A stretch of 20,091 bases of DNA from JAHCIE01 sp034431435 (GTDB lineage: Bacteria > Chloroflexota > Anaerolineae > Epilineales > JAHCIE01): contig DAOUDG010000042.1 of NCBI GenBank assembly GCA_034431435.1, positions 1 through 20,091 on the forward strand, read 5' to 3'. Position numbers and translations under genes: made by a program. Under the pieces are notes generated by a model. The model was not told the origin of the DNA, made no database searches, and was given only the letters and a program-made list of their open reading frames with translations. Of this stretch, positions 14,660 through 20,091 are shown piece after piece. Within the stretch, counting starts at the first letter, position 1. Each line of letters opens with the position of its first letter.

Positions 14660-15835
14660 TCACGGCACATCCACCACCGCCAGCGTGACTAGCAGCAGTT
14701 GCCGCAGCCCCAGGCGCACCGGGTCGACGTCCATGTACTCGCCGAGGGTGTGAGTACCGCCGCCGGTGGTCAGGGCGATACACGTCGAGGGAATGCCCAG
14801 GCTCATCGGAATGTTGGCATCGGTGCTGCCCTCGGTCAGCTTGATGGCATGACCCGCCGCTTCGGCCCCGATGAGCGTCAAGGCCTCGAAGCAGGCCTGA
14901 ATGAGCGGCGCATCCTCGGCCATGGCGCCGGCCGGTCGGTCGCCGATGAGGGTCGGCGTCACACTCACGTCATCGACCTCATCGGCCTGCTGCACCAGGC
15001 CCATCACCCGCGCCTCAAGATCGTTCAGCGCCGCCGCGTCGCCGGAGCGCATATCCAGCAGGCAATACGCCTCCTCCGCGATGCTGTTGACCGATGTCCC
15101 ACCGCCCACTACGCCGATGTTGTAGGTCACCTTCGGCGTGGTGGGTACATCCAGCGCCGCGATGGCTGCACCGAGCTTGAACAGCTCGTGAATCGCGCTA
15201 CGGTTGCCGAACGCGCCCCAGCTGTGACCACCGGGGGCGCGCACCGTGATCTGGTACCGGCGCGAGCCGATCGAGCGGTTGTAAACCTTGCCCAGACCCT
15301 GGCCCTCGACCGCCACCACGGCGGCCACGCGCTCGCCGAGACGCTCCACCACAGCCCGTATCCCACGCAGGTTGCCCAGTCCCTCTTCACCAACCGTCGC
15401 CACTAGCCAGATATCGCCCTTCGTCTTCACCTGCGCCGCATCCAGGGCGCGCGCCAGGGACAGCAGGGAGGCCACGGCAATGCTGTTGTCAATCAGCCCG
15501 GGTCCATAGAGGCGGCCATTGGCGCGGCGGACCTGGATGGCGGTGCCGGCTGGAAACACGGTATCGGTGTGGGCCGCCAGGAGGATGCTCGGCGCACGCG
15601 CCGCGCCGGGGCGACGGCCATAGACGTTGCCCATGTCATCCACGGCCACGTCGGCCAGGCCAAGCGCCGCGAAGCGCTCGGCTACCCAGGCAGCGCGCTG
15701 CTTCTCGTGGAAGGTGGGCGCGGGAATCTCGCACACCGCCACCGCGTCGGCCACCGCGTCGTCGACGTGACTGTCGAGCCAGTCCAGGGCGGCTCGCACC
15801 CGTGGTTTCATCACCAGATCGGATACACGGCGCAT
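14660..15835 (-). CDS. M20 family metallopeptidase
   Basis: 391 residues from ATG 15835, chosen for a GGAG six bases upstream; a longer frame to 15901 would overlap the upstream gene. The two-zinc M20 centre is visible: AAHTDTVF (His and Asp ligands), GLIDNSIAV (bridging Asp), VGEEGLGN (catalytic Glu and ligand Glu), VAVEGQGLG and the late His in GGGTHTLGEYM. The inserted dimerisation domain includes APGGHSWGAFGNRSAIHEL, a form seen in PepT-like M20 dipeptidases and tripeptidases. It should cleave small peptides or N-acyl amino acids in the cytoplasm. Its position behind cphA and opposite a peptide importer makes a dipeptide substrate attractive, including beta-Asp-Arg from cyanophycin, but that is inference. 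Confidence 0.88.
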   Translation of the reverse strand: MRRVSDLVMKPRVRAALDWLDSHVDDAVADAVAVCEIPAPTFHEKQRAAWVAERFAALGLADVAVDDMGNVYGRRPGAARAPSILLAAHTDTVFPAGTAIQVRRANGRLYGPGLIDNSIAVASLLSLARALDAAQVKTKGDIWLVATVGEEGLGNLRGIRAVVERLGERVAAVVAVEGQGLGKVYNRSIGSRRYQITVRAPGGHSWGAFGNRSAIHELFKLGAAIAALDVPTTPKVTYNIGVVGGGTSVNSIAEEAYCLLDMRSGDAAALNDLEARVMGLVQQADEVDDVSVTPTLIGDRPAGAMAEDAPLIQACFEALTLIGAEAAGHAIKLTEGSTDANIPMSLGIPSTCIALTTGGGTHTLGEYMDVDPVRLGLRQLLLVTLAVVDVP

Positions 15836-15863
15836 CAGGCTCTCCAGCGAGGTAAGGATGGCG

Positions 15864-16112
15864 TTACGAGACGACGATAGCGCCCTGGGGGATGAGACCA
15901 AGCATCTGCCCCACCGAATTGAGGCAGCCCAGCGCCAGGGCGAACAGAATAAGCGACACGCCTACCATAAAGATGCGATACCACGGGCGGTTGGCGCGAC
16001 GCTCGGCGGGGCCGCGCACGCCCCCCATGAAAGTCCACAGGCCCAGGATGCCCGCGAACCCCGCCAGGCCCAGCATCACCAGCACTGAAATGAGAATGCC
16101 AATCGCTTGCAT
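15864..16112 (-). CDS. Small two-helix membrane protein
   Basis: 82 residues from ATG 16112 with AGGAG seven bases upstream. Two hydrophobic segments are visible (AIGILISVLVMLGLAGFAGI, about 3-27, and IFMVGVSLILFALALGCLNSVGQMLGLI, about 47-74), separated by a basic loop (GPAERRANRPWYR). No family is recognised. The peptidase gene starts 28 bases after its stop, so the two are probably one transcript. It lies 11 bases after the displaced cphA tail, which suggests that it was originally the gene directly behind cphA. Confidence 0.65.
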   Translation of the reverse strand: MQAIGILISVLVMLGLAGFAGILGLWTFMGGVRGPAERRANRPWYRIFMVGVSLILFALALGCLNSVGQMLGLIPQGAIVVS

Positions 16113-16123
16113 TGCGAGACTCC

Positions 16124-16180
16124 TTACGCGAGGGCGACCTCGCCGCCCAAGTGAAGATTGCTGTCGTCGAGGAGGCGTGG
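16124..16180 (-). pseudogene. Displaced 3' end of cphA (19-codon relic with stop)
   Basis: Read on the minus strand, 18 sense codons and a TAA encode PRLLDDSNLHLGGEVALA. The functional cphA ends PRLLDDSDLQFGGEGDLA and TAG. The two 57-bp segments align without gaps with 49 identical bases, and the first 21 bases of each are identical. No longer cphA sequence is found next to the relic; the toxin stop lies 8 bases away. Five of the eight differences are at third codon positions, as expected for two alleles that diverged while both were coding. Confidence 0.75.
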
Positions 16181-16181
16181 G
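16160..16181. repeat. Direct repeat copy at the displaced cphA tail
   Basis: A 22-bp direct repeat identical to 16835-16856. It lies at the toxin-proximal edge of the displaced cphA tail. The two copies are 675 bp apart and bracket the toxin-antitoxin pair. Confidence 0.85.
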
Positions 16182-16188
16182 GGCTCGA

Positions 16189-16443
16189 TTACGGCACCAG
16201 CTTGTCATACTCCGCGTGCGAGCCGATCCAGAACCAGACGATGACTTCGCCCTTGTCGAGGCCAAGAGCACGGTAATGCACCCCAACACGCACCGACCAT
16301 AACCAACCTATCTTCTTGAGATGCAGCGAGGGATGTCGGGGATTGGCCTTCAGCAAGGCGAAGTTCTTGTCGGCCAGTTCTTGCACGCCCGATGGAAGCT
16401 GACGATACAGTTCCCAGAACTGTGGCGTGGTGACGTGCTTCAC
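16189..16443 (-). CDS. RelE/ParE-like type II toxin
   Basis: 84 residues. The sequence follows the compact RelE/ParE fold: an N-terminal helical pair (FWELYRQLPSGVQELADKNFALLKANPRHPSL) and a C-terminal sheet (WSVRVGVHYRALG, VIVWFWIGSHAEYDKL), with basic and aromatic residues at the places used for RNA cleavage or gyrase inhibition. The GTG start overlaps the antitoxin stop by four bases (GTGA), so the pair is translationally coupled, antitoxin first. Such toxins stop growth when the labile antitoxin is lost. Which target is hit cannot be read from the sequence. The gene ends 8 bases from a displaced fragment of cphA. Confidence 0.85.
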   Translation of the reverse strand: MKHVTTPQFWELYRQLPSGVQELADKNFALLKANPRHPSLHLKKIGWLWSVRVGVHYRALGLDKGEVIVWFWIGSHAEYDKLVP

Positions 16444-16637
16444 AGCGGCTGGCTGCGACCGGCCTCGAAGTCCTGCTCTGCCTGGCGAATCAGCGCATCC
16501 AGTCTCCCGGCCTGGACATCCTCTTCGATCTGCCTATCCCAGGCCTGAGCCATGAATTCCTCGAACCACCTGGCGAGCTGCGCCAGATCATCGGGCGGCA
16601 ATTGCTCGATCGCCCGTTCAATCTCTGCAACGCTCAC
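16440..16637 (-). CDS. Antitoxin of the RelE/ParE-like pair
   Basis: 65 residues from a GTG at 16637 with GGGAGG seven bases upstream. An N-terminal helical segment (VAEIERAIEQLPPDDLAQLARWFEEFMAQAWDRQI) is followed by an acidic helix (EEDVQAGRLDALIRQAEQDFEAGRSQPL). This is the common short antitoxin partner of RelE-like toxins in Chloroflexota and cyanobacteria. The C-terminal half probably wraps the toxin. No classical DNA-binding motif is clear, so autoregulation is uncertain. It overlaps the toxin start by four bases. Confidence 0.75.
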   Translation of the reverse strand: MSVAEIERAIEQLPPDDLAQLARWFEEFMAQAWDRQIEEDVQAGRLDALIRQAEQDFEAGRSQPL

Positions 16638-16695
16638 TATGTGCCCTCCCTACCTTCTACATCTCGCAACAGTTCTTTACTCCTCACCTTTAGCC

Positions 16696-16704
16696 ATTAT
16701 ACCA
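16696..16704 (-). promoter_or_regulatory. Extended -10 promoter of the toxin-antitoxin operon
   Basis: On the minus strand the sequence TGGTATAAT (16704-16696) has a perfect TATAAT with the extended TGN motif; no good -35 box lies upstream. The expected start is about 50 bases before the antitoxin GTG. The surrounding 160 bases between cphA and the antitoxin hold only a weak 6-bp hairpin at 16772-16788. Confidence 0.6.
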
Positions 16705-16798
16705 CGGCTTCAGGCCATCGCCCCGCCCACTGCCGCGCCTCTACGCTCTGCGTCTGGCTCATCGGTTGCCTATGGCACGCCTTGCCATTACGCTCCCC

Positions 16799-19588
16799 CT
16801 ATGCGAGGTCGCCCTCGCCACCGAATTGAAGATCGCTGTCGTCGAGGAGGCGTGGGTGCGTGCCGCGCCGGAAGTAGATAACCGACTTCCACACGCCGGT
16901 GATGTCGTCGGCCAGGATGACTACCATGTCGTCGCGCTGCGCGCGCATCAGGGCGTAGCGTACCGCCTCCAGCTCATCGATCACAATGTCGATGTAGCTA
17001 TCCAGCATGCCCGCTCGCATCGCGCCCTCGCGGAGCAGGCCCGCGATCTCGCCCGGCGGGCGGCCGCGGCGGCTCTCGTCCTCCTTGATGACGATCTCGT
17101 CGAAGGCCCGCCCGGCCAGCTCGCCCACCTCCAGGATGTCCTGGTCGCGGCGGTCGCCGGGCATGCCGATGACGCCGATGATCCGCCCGCCCGGCCGGCG
17201 CATGCGCTGTACCGCCTCGGTCAGGGCGCGCACCGCCGCCGCATTGTGGGCATAGTCCACCACGACACGGAACTCGTACTGGTCGAACACATTCAGACGG
17301 CCCGGCGCCTGGAAGAAGGTCGTGGAGAAGGTACGCAACCCCTGGCGAATGTTCTCCAGCGAGACACCCATCGCATACGTGATAGCCGTGGCGGCCATCG
17401 CATTCTGGACGTTGAACAGAACCGCGCCCTCAAAGGTGGCTGGGATGAGATGCGTCCATAGCACGGGGATGTAACGCTCGCCGTCGTAGAGGGTGATGCG
17501 CTGGCCGTTGACGCCCTCTTCCAATACCACGGCCCGCCCACCCTGGGCGATATGCTCCCGCACCAGTTCGTTGCGTGGGTTCATGGTGAAGTAGACGATA
17601 CGGCCCGCCGCCTCCTCGCGCATGCCCGCCACCAGCGGGTCGTCAGCGTTCAGCACCGACCAGCCATCGTCACGCACCACCTCGACCACCAGTTGCTTCA
17701 CCGCCGCCAGGTCCTCCAGCGTCTCCACGCCGCGCAGGCCCAGGTGGTCGGCCGAGATGTTGAGCACGCAGCCCACGTCGCCCCGGTCGTAGCCCAGCCC
17801 TTCGCGCAGGATGCCGCCCCGCGCCGTCTCCAGCACGGCCACCTCGACGGTGGGGTCCTTGAGTACCATGCGCGCGCTCCACGGTCCCGTCATGTCGCCC
17901 TTCAGGTAGCGCTCGCCGTTGATGTAGATGCCATCGGTCGTCGTCAGGCCGACGCGCCTACCCGCCATCTTCAGGATGTGCGCGGTCATGCGCGCCGTCG
18001 TAGTCTTGCCGTTGGTGCCCGTAATCGCGGCGATGGGAATGCGTGAGGGTGTGCCTGCCGGGAAGAGCATGTCGATCACCGGGCCTGCCACGTCGCGCGC
18101 CTGACCCTCGCTGGGCGCGACGTGCATGCGGAAGCCGGGTGCGGCGTTGACCTCAACGATACCGCCGCCCACGTCACGCACCGAGCGTGAGATGTCGGGC
18201 GTAATGAGGTCGATACCCGCCACATCCAGACCAATGACCTTGGCGGCCAGCCGCGCGATTTCGAGGTTGTCGTAGTGAGTGTCATCGGTGCGGTCGATGG
18301 CCGTGCCGCCCGTCGACAGGTTGCCCGTCGAGCGCAGATACAGGACCTGGCCCGCCGGCAGAACGCTATCGAGGGTCACGCCCGCCTGGCGCATCAACCG
18401 CTCTGCCTGGCGGTCGATCTCGATGCGCGTCAGCACCTTCTCGTGGCCGACGCCTCGTCGCGGGTCGCGGTTGACGATCTCTACCAACTCGCGGATGCTG
18501 TGCGCGCCGTCGCCCACCACGTGGCCCGGCACGCGCTCGGCCACGGCGATGACCTCGCCGTTGACGACCAGGATGCGATAGTCTTTGCCTTCCAGGAACG
18601 TTTCGACGATGATTTCATCGCGGTGCAGGGCCGCCGCGCGGAAACCCGCCCGCACCTCATCTAGCGTGTTCAGGTTGAGCGACACGCCCCGGCCATGACT
18701 GGCGTCGAGGGGCTTGGTAACGACGGGAAAGCCCAGGTCCAGGGCCGCTTCCACGGCCGCCTCTTCCGTCTCTACTACCCGCTGCTGCGGCACGGGCAGA
18801 CCCACGTCCTCCAGCAACTGGCGCGTCAACTCCTTGTCCTGGGCGACATCGACGGCGATGTGGCGCGTTTCGGACGTGACGGTCGCCTGAATACGCTTCT
18901 GGTACTTGCCGTAGCCAAACTGGACCAGGCTCCGCTCGTTGAGGCGAATCGAGGGGATACCCCGACGACGCGCTGCCTCGACCAGGGACGCCGTGCTGGG
19001 ACCGAAGGCCAGGCGGTCGGCGAGACGAGCCAAATCCTCCTGTTCGGCGCGGGCCTCGAAGGTCGGCAGCGTGCTCGGTAAGTCAGCGGGTAACAGCGAG
19101 CGGACTAGCCTCACCGCCAGCTCGCCGGCCGCCATGCCCACCTTCTCCTCCTGGTACGAGTACACGACATGGTAGACGCCGTGGTTGAGGTGAACGTGCT
19201 CGACTTCCTCGGCCGTCGCGGACGGCGACAGCAGCAGGGCCTCCTTGCGCGCGCGAACCTCGGCGGGCAGCGTGTTCCAGGGCACAGTGCGCGACTTGCC
19301 GAACGTCACGGGCGTACCGGCGAGGCATTGCAGCTCCAGAGCAACATGTTCAATCACGTGCCCCATCCACGTTCCTTCGCGCATGCGCCGGATGAAGCCG
19401 CCCGGTTCGCCATAGGAACAGCGGTGGTCGTAGAGGCTGGGCATCAACTCGATGAGCGCGTCCGTAAAGCCTGGCAGCTTCGTGGTCGGATAGTCCTCAA
19501 GTTCTTCCAGGTCGATTGTCAGGCGGATCAGAGGCCGGTACCCATACGGGTTCGGGCCTCGATACACGCGCTCTTCGAGTATCTGCAT
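16799..19588 (-). CDS. cphA: Cyanophycin synthetase
   Basis: 929 residues from ATG 19588 with GGAG seven bases upstream. It polymerises aspartate and arginine into multi-L-arginyl-poly-L-aspartate (cyanophycin), a cytoplasmic nitrogen and carbon store, using ATP. An N-terminal domain (1-~220) with GHVIEHVALELQ leads into an ATP-grasp domain (about 225-490; FPVVTKPLDASHGRGVSL, DYRILVVNGEVIAVAERVPGHVVGDG, GGIVEVNAAPGFRMH), which adds aspartate. A Mur-ligase-like domain (about 515-end) with P-loop ITGTNGKTTT (522-531), VLETARGG and LNISADHLG adds arginine. Slightly longer than many CphA1 proteins. His77, His81 and Glu85 could correspond to the N-domain metal site reported to make primers in some CphA1 enzymes, which is inference. 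No cyanophycinase is visible in the window. Its last codons lie in a duplicated segment. Confidence 0.95.
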   Translation of the reverse strand: MQILEERVYRGPNPYGYRPLIRLTIDLEELEDYPTTKLPGFTDALIELMPSLYDHRCSYGEPGGFIRRMREGTWMGHVIEHVALELQCLAGTPVTFGKSRTVPWNTLPAEVRARKEALLLSPSATAEEVEHVHLNHGVYHVVYSYQEEKVGMAAGELAVRLVRSLLPADLPSTLPTFEARAEQEDLARLADRLAFGPSTASLVEAARRRGIPSIRLNERSLVQFGYGKYQKRIQATVTSETRHIAVDVAQDKELTRQLLEDVGLPVPQQRVVETEEAAVEAALDLGFPVVTKPLDASHGRGVSLNLNTLDEVRAGFRAAALHRDEIIVETFLEGKDYRILVVNGEVIAVAERVPGHVVGDGAHSIRELVEIVNRDPRRGVGHEKVLTRIEIDRQAERLMRQAGVTLDSVLPAGQVLYLRSTGNLSTGGTAIDRTDDTHYDNLEIARLAAKVIGLDVAGIDLITPDISRSVRDVGGGIVEVNAAPGFRMHVAPSEGQARDVAGPVIDMLFPAGTPSRIPIAAITGTNGKTTTARMTAHILKMAGRRVGLTTTDGIYINGERYLKGDMTGPWSARMVLKDPTVEVAVLETARGGILREGLGYDRGDVGCVLNISADHLGLRGVETLEDLAAVKQLVVEVVRDDGWSVLNADDPLVAGMREEAAGRIVYFTMNPRNELVREHIAQGGRAVVLEEGVNGQRITLYDGERYIPVLWTHLIPATFEGAVLFNVQNAMAATAITYAMGVSLENIRQGLRTFSTTFFQAPGRLNVFDQYEFRVVVDYAHNAAAVRALTEAVQRMRRPGGRIIGVIGMPGDRRDQDILEVGELAGRAFDEIVIKEDESRRGRPPGEIAGLLREGAMRAGMLDSYIDIVIDELEAVRYALMRAQRDDMVVILADDITGVWKSVIYFRRGTHPRLLDDSDLQFGGEGDLA
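16835..16856. repeat. Direct repeat copy inside the 3' end of cphA
   Basis: Identical over 22 bp to 16160-16181. It covers codons for the Pro-Arg-Leu-Leu-Asp-Asp-Ser segment near the C-terminus of cyanophycin synthetase. Confidence 0.85.
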
Positions 19589-19624
19589 AGCATGGCTCCG
19601 TCGCGAGGGAGATGGTCAGGGCGG

Positions 19625-19653
19625 ATTATAGCGCGGGGCGTCGAAACAGGCAA
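19625..19653 (-). promoter_or_regulatory. Promoter of cphA
   Basis: On the minus strand TTGCCT (19653-19648) and a perfect TATAAT (19630-19625) are 17 bases apart, about 40 bases before the ATG. The -35 overlaps the very end of the gap after the exporter gene, so cphA has its own promoter. Confidence 0.7.
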
Positions 19654-19656
19654 AGA

Positions 19657-20091
19657 CTATTCGAGGTTGCGCAGCCGCTCGGCGGCCACCCACAGCGGCA
19701 GTACGACAGCCCCCATCGTCAGCGCCACCGCCAGCGCGATGCTCCCCGCCCAGGCGAACCCGGCCACTGGCAGCCACAGCGAGGCCGCCAGCCGCGCCGC
19801 GCCCAGCAGGGCGATAATGGCGATGCCATAGACAGTGTACGCTGCCAGGGCGATGATACTTGGCGCGTAGCCCACCATCTGGTGGGGATTGCTCCAATCG
19901 AAGCGGACAGCCGCGCCGCCGATGCCCACCGCCAGGCCCATGATACCCGCCCCCACCAGGATCAGGGTTAGCGCGCTCTGGGCGATGTCGGCGCTGCTGG
20001 CTCCCATCGCCACGCCCAGGCCCAGGGTCAGGGCCAGGCCGAGGCCGACGAAGGGCAGGTAGGCCACCAGAAACTTGGCCCACAGCCACTG
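19657..20091 (-). CDS. Multi-pass membrane protein, ABC-exporter permease-like (5' end outside window)
   Basis: The frame is open to the window edge, so only the last ~144 residues are visible; the GTG at 20067 is internal to this frame, because the preceding codons (QWLWAKFLVAYLPF) continue the same membrane-protein character. Four hydrophobic segments are visible (about YLPFVGLGLALTLGLGVA, ALTLILVGAGIMGLAVGI, PSIIALAAYTVYGIAIIALL and WLPVAGFAWAGSIALAVALT), with a polar loop RFDWSNPHQMVG between the second and third. The WLWAKF start and the FDW-NP loop resemble C-terminal parts of putative ABC-2-type exporter permeases, but this is recollection of a family pattern and not firm. It ends just before the cphA promoter. 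Confidence 0.55.
   Translation of the reverse strand, partial: QWLWAKFLVAYLPFVGLGLALTLGLGVAMGASSADIAQSALTLILVGAGIMGLAVGIGGAAVRFDWSNPHQMVGYAPSIIALAAYTVYGIAIIALLGAARLAASLWLPVAGFAWAGSIALAVALTMGAVVLPLWVAAERLRNLE

Larger units (their letters stand above)
16160..16834. mobile_element. Putative 675-bp toxin-antitoxin cassette inserted in the cphA 3' end
   Basis: The unit between the two 22-bp repeats contains the current last codons of cphA, a 160-base promoter region, the antitoxin and the toxin. Removing one repeat unit would join cphA in frame to the displaced tail and place the small membrane protein directly behind it. That is the arrangement expected if a cassette with its own cphA 3' end inserted at the core. 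No integrase is present, so it would have to be moved in trans or have formed by recombination between alleles. Confidence 0.4.

Noticed and set aside
15864..16289. Longer version of the small membrane protein starting upstream at 16289
   Set aside because: The extension reads through the displaced cphA tail and the toxin end in another frame; the ATG at 16112 has a good ribosome site.
16772..16788. Hairpin ATGGCA/TGCCAT downstream of cphA as a terminator
   Set aside because: The 6-bp stem is weak and there is no T run on the minus strand.
16160..16856. The 22-bp direct repeats as a transposon target-site duplication
   Set aside because: They are far longer than usual target duplications, the similarity continues as divergent homologous coding sequence, and there is no transposase or terminal inverted repeat.

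Overview
The window looks like a high-GC, low-redundancy bacterial chromosome, most probably from the phylum Chloroflexota. That is an inference from gene content: a cyanophycin synthetase with no cyanobacterial marker nearby, a lipoprotein-type peptide-binding protein with an Ala/Pro/Val linker, a replication-relaxation protein paired with a VirD4/TraG-like ATPase, and sigma-A-like promoters in short intergenic gaps. No rRNA, tRNA or CRISPR array was seen.

Bases 1 to about 4705 are the right end of an integrated mobile element. It carries the C-terminal part of a conjugative coupling-type ATPase, a replication-relaxation protein, a 70-residue basic protein (these three joined by 4-base ATGA overlaps), and an AT-richer large serine recombinase with its own candidate promoter. 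The element ends inside a GH13 alpha-amylase/neopullulanase-type gene on the minus strand. That gene keeps its promoter, start and first three catalytic motifs, but is cut just after its Met-Asn-Tyr motif. The other end of the element and the rest of the amylase must lie left of this window.

Bases 5514 to 14479 are ordinary host genes. Two plus-strand genes (a membrane-anchored TPR protein and an ornithine cyclodeaminase-like protein) diverge from the amylase out of a shared promoter region. Four minus-strand genes follow: a calcineurin-like phosphoesterase whose metal ligands look degenerate, an ECF sigma factor, a glyoxalase-II-like MBL hydrolase and a HAD-IB phosphatase. A plus-strand oligopeptide ABC operon (binding lipoprotein, two permeases, no ATPase) starts from a near-consensus promoter and has a long hairpin between the binding protein and the first permease.

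Bases 14660 to 20091 are a minus-strand block: an ABC-exporter-like membrane protein (cut by the window edge), cyanophycin synthetase (cphA), a type II toxin-antitoxin pair, a small two-helix membrane protein and an M20 peptidase. The toxin-antitoxin pair is bracketed by two copies of the 3' end of cphA. One is the functional gene end; the other is a displaced 57-bp relic with its own stop codon. The copies share a 22-bp identical core 675 bp apart. This resembles a small cassette that inserted into the 3' end of cphA and restored it with its own version. Together with the recombinase element in the amylase, it is the most unusual feature here.
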